A DNA stretch of 64,000 nt from Notospermus geniculatus (Eukaryota > Nemertea > Pilidiophora > Heteronemertea > Lineidae). Positions 11,400-22,219 of the stretch are shown here, piece after piece (position 1 is the first letter of the stretch; the number at the start of each line of letters is the position of its first letter). Where the stretch lies: NCBI GenBank assembly GCA_002633025.1, contig NMRB01001339.1, positions 93,855-157,854 on the forward strand. Direction: 5' to 3'. A model generated the notes under the pieces. That model did not search any database. It was not told the DNA's origin and saw only the letters and a list, made by a program, of their open reading frames with translations. Position numbers and translations under genes: made by a program.

Positions 11400-12410
11400 T
11401 CTTGTTCAACAAAGAATAGGTGGTTTTATCAACATGGTAATATACCCACTTCGATTTTAATCTGATTATTCTTAGCGTTAAAGCAAATGGCTCGCAGGGT
11501 TTGTTGTGGCGCCATGACCGTTGGTCCTCGGTATCAAGCACCATTTTGAGAAAAAGGCAAATAAAGGATTTTAGTTTAATGGGAAATGCATTAGACAGCC
11601 AAACTTTGGAGGCGTATTCTGCAAAATCTTCCGCTTTCAATTCAAAATCAATGTGAATTGCACAAAAATGTACATTTTGACCGACTAAATTTGAAAATGT
11701 CATTAACCCATTTTAACAAATTTTTAATGGAACCTCGTCCCCAGTGTTTACGTTCGCATATGTGCACAGGTTTTGCATATGGCTGTAGCACGGCTTTGCC
11801 TGGAGGCGAGATTCACTCTCTATGGGAGGTACCACCAAAAATGTAAACAAACCCCGCGAGCCATTTGCTTTAAAAACCCCTCATGATATACAAACGACGC
11901 TTGCATCAATAATATACAAGCAGAAACAAGCATGGAACAAAGCAAAACCAAACGTAAATTCTGGTCAGACACTAAAGTTATTGCCCTAAACTTCCGACAG
12001 TAAAAAACGCAATTAGAAAATTGCGTCGGATGGGATACGGTAATTGTTGACACTATTCGAGCCTGACATGCTTGATTCCGTGAGTAACGGTGGGCGAATC
12101 CCCATTATAGCATTACGGCACTTTAATGCGCATGTATCTCTAGGTGCCATTAGGGATGATTATTCATTGATGAGCCCAGGTGTCATTCCAGGAATTTATC
12201 TATAAAACGGAAGATAAACTACGAGATTATTGAGGTCTATATTGCACTTGATTGGATTACTTGCAAACCGAGAGAATTTTTAAAAGAATTTTTAAAATAT
12301 GAAAGGTAATATCAAAAGTGAAAGTTGCGTGTACATGTATATAAGGCTACCCAAAAACGTAATAGTTTCTTGTCGCCTTGCTTAGCCGAGTTGTTATCAC
12401 CTCCGCTCAG
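11400..12410. other. No recognisable feature
   Basis: There is no supported exon, inverted repeat or family member. Short ORFs on both strands look random. Confidence 0.45.
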
Positions 12411-12414
12411 GTGT

Positions 12415-12895
12415 GAAAGGAATCCAAGTCCCCCTGGAATCAAAGTCCGGTCTCATTGTTCAGCGAGGCACTAGAACATGTGGCTAGAGAGACCATGACC
12501 ATTCGAAAATAACCTTACAGTAGCCGGGCTATTGTTTGGCGGATCTGCATTCCTAGGACGCTGATTCCTGTCACACCTGTCCCGGGTTCGAATCCAACCC
12601 GGGCAATATAGAGTTTTCGCAAAGCCCACGAAACGCCAACGCGAACGTCTATCCTTTTGTTCTGTGCTCTCCTCGTGCCATCGAACAATGGGTTTGGCGT
12701 TCGCGTTGGCGTTTCGGGGCTTTGCGAAAACTCCCTATTACGGGATTTCATTCCCGGCTCTTCACGTCCGTCCCATGAAAGAGTGTAAGCCGTGGTGCCT
12801 TGTGCCTTTGCAAGGGCAAGTAAAAGACCCCCATCCAAGTGAGGAACATGAGTAGCTTGAGATGGCCTCTTCCATGCTTACCAGGGCCAATAATG
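12415..12895 (+). mobile_element. SINE type 1, interrupted by an M3 palindrome
   Basis: The 5' part (TCAAAGTCCGGTCTCATTG, GGCTATTGTTTGGCGGA) is shared with 37085-37250. The middle has a B-box CCCGGGTTCGAATCC. The 3' part (ATTTCATTCCCGGCTCTTCA to GAGATGGCCTC) is shared with 24960-25197 and 44722-44940. A 125-bp M3 element sits inside at 12611-12735. Confidence 0.85.
12611..12735. mobile_element. Palindromic family M3, inserted in a SINE at TA
   Basis: It begins GAGTTTTCGCAAAGCC and ends with the inverted GGGGCTTTGCGAAAACTCCC. Arms continue CACGAAACGCCAACGCGAAC. It is flanked by TA on both sides, and the host SINE resumes directly after. A second copy is at 52007-52125. Its termini resemble those of M1, M2 and F400. 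Confidence 0.85.
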
Positions 12896-13170
12896 CTATG
12901 GCTTTGGCCCTGACGCAAAAATCAAATAAAATACAATACCTTGCTTTCGAATTTTGGGCTATCTCCAATATTTGGCACCACTATTTGTTTTTGCTTTTTA
13001 AGTTTTTCATTGCAATGGATTTGCAAAGTGTAGTAGAGCAAGCGAGTTTTTCATGACTTTGAGAAATGGACTCCGATCCCAAGGTTTCGGGATATCGGAT
13101 ATTTTCAAATTAATTATTCAGGGAATGTTTTATCCAAAGAACGAGAAAGCAAAAAAATTGACACACAAAA

Positions 13171-13405
13171 TGATAAATATCAAGAAGTCAACTTCCAGAA
13201 ACTTACCAATTTTCGACCCCAACTGGGGTCTTCCTCAGGCACTTTTCAGTTGGAGAAACCAGAAAAGACTCAAGGGAATTCCAGGGAATCAAGGGAATTC
13301 CTCAAGGGAATTTCTGGTCTCTCCAACTGAAAAGTGCCTGAGGAAGACCCCGATTGGGGTCGAAAATTCGCAAGTTTCTGGAAGTTGACTTCTTGATATT
13401 TATCA
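13171..13405. mobile_element. Inverted pair of hairpin-motif repeats
   Basis: The left arm (TGATAAATATCAAGAAGTCA onward) and right arm (ending TTGACTTCTTGATATTTATCA) are near-perfect inverted copies of about 87 bp around a core with repeated CAAGGGAATT. Each arm holds the motif CTGAGGAAGACCCC, a 4-base loop, then GGGGTCGAAA. Single copies occur at 31693-31788 and elsewhere. Head-to-head arrangement with this hairpin recalls Penelope-like retroelement terminal repeats; that assignment is inference. Confidence 0.75.
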
Positions 13406-13477
13406 GGGAATATTTTAGGAAGATTTCTAGTAAAAGACTTCCCCGTTATCTCGGCTGGAAACGATTCACCTACAGTT

Positions 13478-13887
13478 CATTCCAAATCCCAGTGGCGCGA
13501 GGTTTTCAGCCGATATCTCCGCAACGGCTGGGTCAAATTCAACATACCATACATCAATTAACTTGTCTTTCTTGTCGGTATCTTTCTGCTATCTTCATTT
13601 TTCGCGCAAGGCCTGCATAACGGATCCCTTTCATTTCGCTATGCTGTTCAGTGCAGTTTACACGTGCACGATGCATTGCGTCATTTCAAAATGGCCGCCA
13701 TTTCGGCTGTAAACACGAACTGTGATTTGTGAAAGAACTTTTTTCTGTCACGTTTTTCGGGAAAATGACAGTGATGACGGCTCTACCGCCAAGAAAGACA
13801 AGTCGATTGACGTATGTTTCATCAAATTCGGCCCAGCCGCTGCGGAGCTATCGTTGATAAACCTCGCGCCAATCGGAACTGGAATGG
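13478..13887. mobile_element. Foldback family F430, copy 1
   Basis: Arms CATTCCAAATCCCAGTGGCG and the inverted CGCCAATCGGAACTGGAATG are followed by GATATCTCCGCAACGGCTGG. The interior contains AAATGGCGGCCATTT-like and TGACGCAATGCAT words on both copies. The second copy is at 15395-15824; the centres align in opposite orientation. Confidence 0.8.
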
Positions 13888-14120
13888 AGAGTAGGAATCG
13901 ATTACTGGTACTCTGAAACGTGTTTCAACAGGTCACGCTAACATTGTAACGTGCTATTCAAGCTCAATGTCTCAAACCCCACTGGGAGCAATGTCTAAAC
14001 AGATGGGGACAATTTTCGATTTTTTCCAGACAGATTAACTCCCTGGAGTACGACTGCGTGTCTTTACGTGAACCCAATCCTCACTATTCAGCCGAAATAC
14101 ATGTATTCCTCATATACAGG

Positions 14121-14400
14121 CTGGGTGTCCCAAAAAGTGTCCAGGGCAAACCAGGCTGGGTGTCCCAAAAAGTGTCCAGGGCAAACCAGGCTGGGTGTCC
14201 CAAAAAGTTTCCAGGGCAAACCAGGCTGGGTGTCCCAAAAAGTTTCCAGGGCAAACCAGGCTGGGTGTCCCAAAAAGTGTCCAGGGCAAACCAGGCTGGG
14301 TGTCCCAAAAAGTGTCCAGGGCAAACCAGGCTGGGTGTCCCAAAAAGTGTCCAGGGCAAACCAGACTGGGTGTCCCAAAAAGTGTCCAGGGCAAACCAGG
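14121..14400 (+). repeat. Exact 8 x 35 bp tandem array
   Basis: The unit begins CTGGGTGTCCCAAAAAGTGT and continues CCAGGGCAAACCAGG. Unit starts fall at 14121, 14156, 14191, 14226, 14261, 14296, 14331 and 14366, with only one- or two-base variants (GTGT/GTTT, AGGC/AGAC). As 35 is not a multiple of three and the unit has no stop in any frame, all six frames stay open across it. I regard those ORFs as a consequence of the repeat, not genes. Confidence 0.97.
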
Positions 14401-14523
14401 CAACATCAGAATCAAGGTTTTCCCAGATCCTGATTGAGTATTATTCTTACATGAAAAATAGTCTTTATTTCATCCAAATCGCTGAAGCCGATCAAAAGTT
14501 TAATGTCATTTTTTGTGCGGTTT

Positions 14524-15046
14524 CAGGGGCGGATCCAGGATTTTCTCGAGGGGTGGGTTCTGAAGGTAGAGGCACCAGGACTCTCTTGTGCCTTCCCTTC
14601 GCCGCGTGCCTCATCGGCGCCGAATTGGCGTGGGGTCTGGGGGAACTCCCCCAGTAAAATGTTGAAAATTAAAAGCCCTGAGACACGATTTCCTGGCATC
14701 TGAGGTTGAGAAAGTCTTATACAAACATTGTTTTGAACAGTGTGATCTTCCTGTTCTTACCAGCCTGCCCGATGACCACGCCTCTTAGACATTTCGAAAT
14801 AGTGGAAGCATACACAATGCAGTAGGCCTATACCAGTATAATAGTAAGGCAACAGTTTTCCCAAGCAGGGGAAGAGAATTTCGTCGAATCATCGATGCAA
14901 CGACTGTATCACCATGATACATCAAAGACACGGGCAGGCGCTACGCCACAAGCGAGATGTTTGATGTTTAGAGAAAAAAAAAATGTTATCTTGGTCGCCG
15001 ACGGGGGGTTCCAACCCCCAGAACACCCCCTCTGTGTCCGCCCCTG
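14524..15046. mobile_element. hAT-like element, CAGGGGCGGATCCAGG ends
   Basis: It starts CAGGGGCGGATCCAGGATTT and ends GTGTCCGCCCCTG, an imperfect inverted repeat. It is longer than the related element at 5823-6088 and has a different interior. It lies between the two inverted flanks 14400-14520 and 15128-15270, so it may have inserted into a larger inverted repeat. Confidence 0.65.
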
Positions 15047-15127
15047 CCGGTTATAGGTGGCACCCTAGTTTATGAAGCAAGTGTGTTAAATTTATTTGAC
15101 AGATCTCTTAGTTGGGCGCTAACTCTG

Positions 15128-15270
15128 CTGCACAAAAAATGAGACCGATAACTTCTGATTGGCTTCACTGGTTTCGATGAAACCAAAACCACGTTTGAGC
15201 TCTATCAGAATCGGAGACACCTTTATTCTGATGTGCCTGGTTTGGCCTGGACATTTTTTGGACTCCCTAT
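15128..15270 (-). repeat. Inverted partner of the array and its 3' flank
   Basis: The reverse complement carries one 35-bp-like unit (TTGGCCTGG, GACATTTTTTGGA on the + strand) followed by CATCAGAAT, GCTGAAGCC-like and ATTTTTTGTGC words, in the order seen at 14380-14520. The array is thus a tandem expansion within one arm of an inverted repeat. Confidence 0.7.
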
Positions 15271-15394
15271 TCGTGTCGTTATTTTTCTTATCAGCCGCCA
15301 AGCGGGTGCCAGAAACGAAAGGGTTAAGTGAGTGCATCTGTCGCGCGTAGCCTCAGAATTAAAATATAAGTTCATCTAATTCTGGACTACTCTT

Positions 15395-15824
15395 CATTCC
15401 ACATCCAATTGGGGCGAGGTTTATGAACGATATCTCCGCAATGGCTGGGTCAAATTTGACATAGGCCTACCATACATCAACCGATTTGTCTTTTTTGCCG
15501 CTACAGCCATCATCACTGTCATTTTCCCTATAAACGTGACAGAACAAAGTTCTTTCACCAATCGCAGTTCGTGTTTACGGCCGAAATGGCGGCCATTTTG
15601 AAATGACGCAATGCATCGCGCACGTGTAAACTGCACTGAACACCATGGCGAAATTAAATGGGTTTTGAGAAAGGGATCCGTTATGTCGGCCTTACGCGAA
15701 AAATGAAGATAGCAGAAAGATACCGGCAAGAAAGACAAGTCAATTGATGTATGGTATGTCAAATTTGACCCCAGCCGTTGCGGAGATATCGGCTGAAAAC
15801 CTCGCGCCAATCGGATGTGGAATG
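15395..15824. mobile_element. Foldback family F430, copy 2
   Basis: The arms begin CATTCCACATCCAATTGGGG and end with the inverted CGCCAATCGGATGTGGAATG. It shares GATATCTCCGCAA, GACAAGTCAATTGATGTATG and ATGGCGGCCATTTTGAAATG with copy 1. It has no coding capacity. Confidence 0.85.
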
Positions 15825-15829
15825 AAGTT

Positions 15830-16545
15830 TAGTCAAATACTTCACCTGTTGACAACATCGACGCGACAGATGGCGAATCACCGATCACCACTGGACCAAT
15901 TAAGAAGCAAAGTTGAGACGGTTTTGTTGTAATTGGGAAGCCACCGGCAACATATTGGAGACATCGCCAGATCGTTTCCTTGTTCTGACTCGCTATTACT
16001 CGTTGAATTAATTTGATCAGGGCGATGTGACGATACTGGTGTCAGAGTCTGATAAAGACATATCGTCGACGAAAGTGCGAACGACGTCTCCGAGCTAATC
16101 CGGATATATTACCTACTTTCTACATGCGAATATCACTTTACTTTGATCAGGGGTTTTTAGCGATGAAATAGGAGGAATTGTTTTAGAAAAATTCTCTCCG
16201 TCTCGTATCTCCCACACACAGCAACACCGACAAACAGAAACAATCGCATTTTTGTACACGTCATATTATTTTCAAACGCTTCTCCGAAAAAAATCCGAAT
16301 TTTTAGGTTTATTGGTGTCATGTTGAATGTTGCATGTAATTGCACATGTACATTTATCGAGGCACTGTCCTCTAAACACATTTTTGGGCACTAGGTGCTC
16401 TTTATTTTCATGCTAGATTTTTCGTTTCCCGAACTTTTCTCTGGCATCGCGAAACCGTTCTCCATGAAACCGCGTCAGAAGCAGTAGAGTGTTACATTAT
16501 TGTGTCCAGCCTGGTCCACCCACCTTAATGCCGCACAGTATAGAC
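15830..16545. other. No recognisable feature
   Basis: I see no family member or supported ORF in this stretch. Confidence 0.45.
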
Positions 16546-16554
16546 AGATGGGTC

Positions 16555-16927
16555 CAACCTCGTCCCCAGGGGTATAGTTCGCTCAGACAACCTCGGACCA
16601 CTCGCTCACTAACCCCTGGAATCAGCTTCGGTTGCTAATCCAGGAATCTTGGACTAAATATAGGTGGCAGCACGAGTCAAAATAATCAATTTGAAAGACT
16701 AACCAGTGCTTTTTAAAATTCTTTTTACAAAAAATCATCAAACCTGGATATAGATAACCTTCTGGTTTGATCCAAAATATTTTGAAAATTTCTTTGGGTA
16801 TATTCTTGGATATATTTGACGGTTTCCCGTCAACCAATCACGTGCGTTAAATCCAAAGCTGATGCCAGGGGTTAGTGACGCGACCGCCATATTGTCAGAA
16901 AGCGAACGACCACTGGGAACGAGGTTG
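16555..16927. mobile_element. Family N9 inverted-repeat element, copy 1, with 9-bp duplication
   Basis: The ends are CAACCTCGTCCCCAGG and the inverted GGAACGAGGTTG. The flanks are identical 9-mers AGATGGGTC at 16546-16554 and 16928-16936. The interior matches 24397-24773 closely. A 9-bp duplication is typical of Mutator-like elements, though other superfamilies also make duplications of 8-10 bp. No transposase is encoded. Confidence 0.9.
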
Positions 16928-17197
16928 AGATGGGTCATGATCGGCGAACCCTCTAGAGCATAGTCTCGGTCACCCAGCCACTGTTTCGAATCTGGGGATC
17001 CGTGTAGCAGTACCGTGGAACGAAACGGCTAGCTGCGCGAGACTACACGCAGCATTGGGGGATTCCCCCAACCTCGATGCAGGATAATGCTATAATATGT
17101 GGTTCTATGGTGATCATACATTACGCACGCCTGTAAATGAGATTGCACTATGATTTCGGCCGAACTGGGAGTGAGTAGCGGTGCATACTGTGCGGCT

Positions 17198-17444
17198 TTA
17201 AAGGAGTTAGACGCCGAAGTTGTAAACACTCACTCACTGGTTCTCTATCCACGGACGCCTGCGGTGCTGCCACCTATTGTCGGTGATATGTACTGACGTG
17301 AATATCGTGAGTGAGTTGCATCGGACCGGGAACCAGTCTAACGATCACGGGTGCTGCCACCTGCACGAAGGAATAAAACTAGTTTGCCGACCATATTTGT
17401 AAACAAACCAGCTTGTTTACAACTTCGGCGTCTAACTCCTTTAA
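17198..17444. mobile_element. TTAA-bounded foldback
   Basis: TTAA at 17198 and 17441 bounds arms AAGGAGTTAGACGCCGAAGT and the inverted ACTTCGGCGTCTAACTCCTT. Both arms continue TGTAAAC/GTTTACA, as in the separate TTAA family at 23073. The interior repeats GGTGCTGCCACCT twice. TTAA targets are typical of piggyBac-type elements. Confidence 0.85.
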
Positions 17445-17449
17445 AGCCC

Positions 17450-18310
17450 AAGATTTCGTCGTATTTTTCTTATTTTGGGCTAAAATGAACATTTGCTATG
17501 TAACTCTGCGTGTTACAATAACTGAAGCCTTTCGGGCCTGATTTAGCCATCGAATCGTGTATGGGAAGATGATATGTTAAGGATTATCCCTATGATTTTT
17601 CGCAAGGATGTAGGCAACGATTCGGATTATTTTGATAATAGGGGTATTTTCTGCCTTGATCTTGAAGCAGGCGTTTATGTTTAATTTTTGGCCTATGCTC
17701 ACGTTTCGTCACCCACAGGCCGTTTGGTGCTCACATGGCTCATGGGCATGACTTCTGATAGCGGTATTCTGACTGAACGGGTACGGTAACATTTAAAGGG
17801 GCAGTCTCCCGATGGTGTTAATGCATTTCGAAAAAACACACGAATCGACGGCTAGGGTAGCTCTCAAAAAAACGTATGGCATTAATTAAAGGCATTACTA
17901 CTCCCCTCAGTAATCGTTAACCCCTTAATTCTCTTTTTCAAGGATTATCTGTATGCTATATATAAATCCAGCCGATTCATCCCCAAAACAAAGCGTACAA
18001 TCGAATTTTTTGCACAATACTCTGCAGAACGCGTAAAAACAGTATAATCTCACGTTCTAAGTTGCAGAGCGTAGCAAATCCGTGAGGTGACTAGGCCTAA
18101 GATTCGACGGTTTGTCCAAGGCGGATCAATTTACATGTACATGTTACTTTTATCTTTTGTCGAGTGGGACCGGGACTCTGAAATTTGATCGTAATCTGAT
18201 ACCCAGGGCATCTAATGCACGGATGTAGTACTGATGTCTTAGCATCGAACTCTTCTCCGAAAGGTCGTGAGTTTCTCGCTCAGCCCTTCGTGCTCTCCAT
18301 TGGTCTGTCA
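17450..18310. other. No recognisable feature
   Basis: I see no exon, inverted repeat or family member here. Confidence 0.4.
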
Positions 18311-18313
18311 CTA

Positions 18314-18692
18314 GCTAGGTAACGGCCATGTCGAATTAGCGGAACCAGCGGAACTTGAAGGAAAAACAATGTTGTTCTTTAAATAATAACTGCACTGTTC
18401 AAATCGAATTGTTAGGCGCCGAAAAAAATAGGTCTACGGCAGGCCTAGGCCATGTAGGCCCACCGGTAGCCTTGCCTAGACCTAGCATGCCTGGGGCCTA
18501 CATTTAGGTCTCAATCCGCACATCATGACTGCAGTCGCGTGTTGCTTACCAACACCGAGCCGCGTGTTGCTTTCAGTCAACAGCTGAACGAAGCAAGGAC
18601 GATTCACGTGCTCGTTCTATCGGCTGCAGACCAGGTTCCACTGGGTTCCGTTGTTTCCTCTGGTTCCGCTAATTTGACATGGCCCTAGGTAA
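18314..18692. mobile_element. Foldback bordering element A
   Basis: The left arm TAGGTAACGGCCATGTCGAA, TTAGCGGAACCAGCGGAAC is inverted at 18640-18690 (GTTCCGCTAATTTGACATGG, CCCTAGGTAACACC). The interior is rich in TAGGCCTA/CCTAGG words. It ends where element A begins. Confidence 0.7.
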
Positions 18693-19050
18693 CACCTGTT
18701 GAAAATACCCGTGTTTTTCAGACCCGTGTCAAACCCGTGTGTACGAAAATCCCGGCGAGAGGTCACACCACTACATTGTATAGTGCCCGGCGAAAGTTGC
18801 GCTGCATGCACTGACTCTTCAGTCATTTCTGCATTGTCCACATTGTTGGAGGCGCGAAAACGACGTTACTTTATGGCTGCGCCATAGCAGTGCGAAGAAC
18901 TAACGTAAACACGGGGATTTCCAAAAGCACGGCGAGCTTGCCGTGTCTCAAAAACCCGTGTTTTCAGACATGGGTTTATTGAAGCCCGGCAATTCATAGG
19001 TGTGACCGCAAAAACGCGGGGATTTTATGTACATGTAGTGTAACCACGGC
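18686..19050. mobile_element. Element A, copy 1 (simple form)
   Basis: It runs from AACACCTGTTGAAAATACCC to GTAGTGTAACCACGGC. Landmarks are CAGACCCGTGTCAAACCCGT, AATCCCGGCGAGAGGTCACA and GTTTATTGAAGCCCGGCAAT. Other copies are at 32465-33142, 36431-37051 (inverted) and 50716-51071. It is non-coding. Confidence 0.8.
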
Positions 19051-19061
19051 TTATACATGTA

Positions 19062-19098
19062 CTTGGAGGAATTATACTGTCAGTATAATTCCTCCAAG
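19062..19098. repeat. Perfect 18-1-18 palindrome
   Basis: CTTGGAGGAATTATACTG, one T, then the exact reverse complement. There are no mismatches and a single-base centre. Confidence 0.97.
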
Positions 19099-19924
19099 GT
19101 TGTAACAAGGCTTTTATGCCGTTATTCACGTATTTTTGGGACTAAAATTCTAAAATACCTTGGTATGTCGTGCGTATGTTTCAAATGGATAATGCATTAG
19201 CCTCATTCTGAATGCAGCGGGTCTGGGTGAGACAACCAAGACCCGCTCAGTGTAATGGCGTGCGTCCAACATTTCTCGCTTCGAGCATTCAGCGAGGTAG
19301 TGCAGCGAATGTCGGCCAGGTGGATACTCAGTGACCTATCCCAACGAGGTTTTGTACCATTAGGTACATTTCCTGCGGATAATCCGTTGAAGAAAGCGCC
19401 CTGCGACCTCATTTCGACTCCTGCAACTTGCTGCTAGCGCTGCACACAGATGTACACGATGTAGGCACGATGTACAGGTTTGTACACACAGTGCGTGATT
19501 CACTGATGTCGCGTCATCGAGGGAGCGTCCTCCCTGATATCTTAGGCCTATTTATTGCAATCAAACTGCACTGAACCTATGTATACTATGTTTAGTTTGA
19601 GGTATTTTAGAATAGAAATTAAACCCTCGGCTTCGGGTCTTGGTTGCGACACCAAACCCGCTCGGGTGGAGCAAAAATTCCGTCCAAACCCTCGGCGAAG
19701 CGCCTCGGGTTTGGACTACATTTTAGCTCCACCCTCGCGGGTTTGGTGTCGCAACCAAGACCCTCCGCCTCGGGTTTAATTCCTTAAAGATCATATGATT
19801 CAACTATTTTTTTTTGTTTTATCATTACAGGTGAGTCAAGTAGTAAATCGCTGTCGAAGATTCTATGAGTGTACGGTAAGATTTTAAAAACATTTTGCCC
19901 AGATTTTTCGACAATCAATTCATA

Positions 19925-20145
19925 ATATTATGCACTCAAATTTCTTGGCCAATCATGTGCAGCAGATTGCATCACGTGATCATAGGATGTCACATCGTAT
20001 CGGATCCTCAATCCTCGTATCGGATCCTAAAACCTCGTATCGGACAGCCCTCCTAGTTTTCGCCTCGTCCGATATAACTTTTCTTCATCCAAAAAAAAAA
20101 AATCCATATTGGACTCCCTACCATCCACTATTTGTATATAAGCAA
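19925..20145 (+). repeat. Repeat CGTATCGGAC, half copy
   Basis: It shares GATTGCATCACGTGATCATA, CATCGTATCGGA and ATCCATATTGGACTCCCTAC with 53450-53796, which has the full inverted structure. Only one arm is present here. Confidence 0.75.
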
Positions 20146-20266
20146 TATTTCCCAGCCGACAAATCATTTCGTTGGGCAACTGGTCGCCAACTGGCCTCCA
20201 TCTTGTGTAAACTGAATGGGTTTACAGCGCCGACATGTTGGGATAAACGTCACTCGGGTTCCTCAA

Positions 20267-20674
20267 TAGCGAGGTTTAGCACCTTTCCGACTCCGATTCC
20301 GGCTTCAACTACGAGAATGAATTGCAGTCCGCTGTAGACATCCTTGATAAAAACGATTTGATAGAGGTTTGCAAATCCGTAAAATGCCATAATTTTGTGG
20401 CAGAATAATTTTGACTCGTGATCGGAAGTGCACATCAATCGCAAATATTATAATCGTGTTTCAAGTCGTAACGACTAGGATTACGACTTCAATGTTCACT
20501 ATTTATCCGCATTTCCGATTTATAAGGCCAGATTTTTCTGTTTTCAATTTATGGTGTTTGACGAATTGAAAACGTCTATCAAACCTTTTTTTATCAAGGA
20601 TGTCCATAGCGGACTGCAATTCATTCTGGTAGTTAAAGTCGGAGTCGGAGTCGGAAAGGTGCTAAACCTCGCTA
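20267..20674. mobile_element. Palindromic family F400, copy 1
   Basis: It begins TAGCGAGGTTTAGCACCTTT and ends with the inverted AAAGGTGCTAAACCTCGCTA, with CGACTCCGAC next to each end. Arms include AATTGCAGTCCGCTGTAGAC. Flanking TA fits a TA target. A second copy is at 46291-46688. Confidence 0.85.
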
Positions 20675-21004
20675 TTGTCCATAAGATCCTACATGCATCA
20701 GTGTATACCTTCGACCGCAATTGCCATTCTTCGTAAAAAATGAACTGATGCGGACCAGTTACAGTCCGTAATGCACTGAATACAAAGGGTAAGCTAATGT
20801 TGAACATCCATGGATGGTAACACATTAGTAGCTTGTTTGAGACGAGGACGCCAATTGTGATGCACGAAGATATCAGACAAAAAAACAGGATAGACATGAA
20901 AGATTGAAGCTTTTTTTAAGATCGTAAGTCATTTGTGTTTGGGTTTTTAGGACAAAGAAGAATCATCATGGAGCAATTTGTACAATGCACTGATGAAGGC
21001 AGGG

Positions 21005-21306
21005 CTAAAGCCCTATTTCCACTACAACGGTTTGCGGTGCGGTTTGCGGGGCGGGAGCGATTTTCACAGGCATTGGGACAATTAACACGCTATGTATTGT
21101 TAAACCATCAAAGGATTATCCAAAACCCTGTGAAAAAATCCCGGCGCGGCAAACCGCAGCGGTAACCCGGACTAGTGGATACAGGCCTTTAAGCCCTGTT
21201 TCCACTAGACCGGTTTCCCGCATTTCGTTTTGCGATTTCACAGGGTTTTGGATAATCCTTCGATGGTCTAACAATACATGGCGCGTTTATTGTCCCAATG
21301 CCTGTG
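21005..21306. mobile_element. TTAA-type foldback and adjacent inverted-core half copy
   Basis: Bases 21005-21191 have arms TAAAGCCCTATTTCCACTA and TAGTGGATACAGGCCTTTA around the core CACAGGCATTGGGACAATTA to ATCCAAAACCCTGTGAA. From 21189 a second element starts TAAGCCCTGTTTCCACTAG and carries the same core in the opposite orientation, ending near 21306. Confidence 0.75.
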
Positions 21307-21500
21307 AAGGTACGAAGTGGAAATTTAAAAATTCAAGATGCACCATAACTCTCTCGGTCTTACATGGTTTGCTAAAAGACGCACTGGCAACAGGGACATT
21401 TGTGGTAGCAATCATCTCCAGAAATACATTACGTCATGAAAGTGAAGTTGAATGTCGTATTTCGTACTTCGTGTTTCGTCAGATTTGCGAAACCTCACTA
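21307..21500. mobile_element. Family M1, right half
   Basis: It runs from TACGAAGTGGAAATTTAAAA to the terminal CAGATTTGCGAAACCTCACTA. It abuts the preceding foldback, so the left half was lost or replaced. Confidence 0.8.
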
Positions 21501-21890
21501 TTCTGACGAAATACGAATTACGAAATACGAAATTCAACTTCATTTCCATGACCTAATGTATTTCTGGAGATGGTTGGTACCACAAATGTCCCTCCTGCCA
21601 GTGCGTCTTTTAGCAGGTCATGTAAGAGCGAAAGAGTTATGGTGCATCTTGAATTTTTAAATTTCCACTTCGTATCTACGATGTGGAAACGAAAGATAAA
21701 TTTCAAAGTTTAATACATGTATACACCGTAACTCTATCGGTCTAACGTCATACACTAAAAGACGCTCTTGCAGCAGGCGATAGTTGTGGGACGAACCATC
21801 TCCTGAAATACATTACGTCATGGAAATGAAGTCCAATTCCGTATTTCGTACTTCGTGTTTCGTATAATAGATGTGCGAAACGTCACTAAT
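21501..21890. mobile_element. Family M1, full copy
   Basis: It starts TTCTGACGAAATACGAATTA and ends GATGTGCGAAACGTCACTA. It contains all M1 landmarks (GAGATGGTTGGTACCACAAA, CTAAAAGACGCTCTTGCAGC). Confidence 0.85.
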
Positions 21891-22219
21891 ATCGGCACGA
21901 GAGAAGACGAAAAAACCGATAATTGCGACTAATAAAAATATTGAGCATAAAGGCAGCAATGCAAGCTATTATTTCAGACGTCTAGCTGTACATAATATCA
22001 AATGGTCAGATATTTTAGGAGTCGGTGGCAATACTGGTGTCACGCCCATAAGAAAAGACTTTGTATGTTTCTTCACCCTAAGGCCAAAAAATATTATCTG
22101 TTTCTTGTCCAGCAACTCAGCAGAAATTGATGCGAGCATGCGATTTTTTTGTACATGTAATTTTTAAAAAAATTCAGTTGTCTTCATGGATGGGGGAAAT
22201 ATTACCAGCAAACTACGGG

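Noticed and set aside
14121-14400. Possible CRISPR-like array
   Set aside because: Units are contiguous with no spacers, and the sequence is eukaryotic.
14058-14657. 199-codon plus-strand ORF and overlapping ORFs on both strands
   Set aside because: They come from the stop-free 35-bp tandem unit; every frame is open, so there is no coding evidence.
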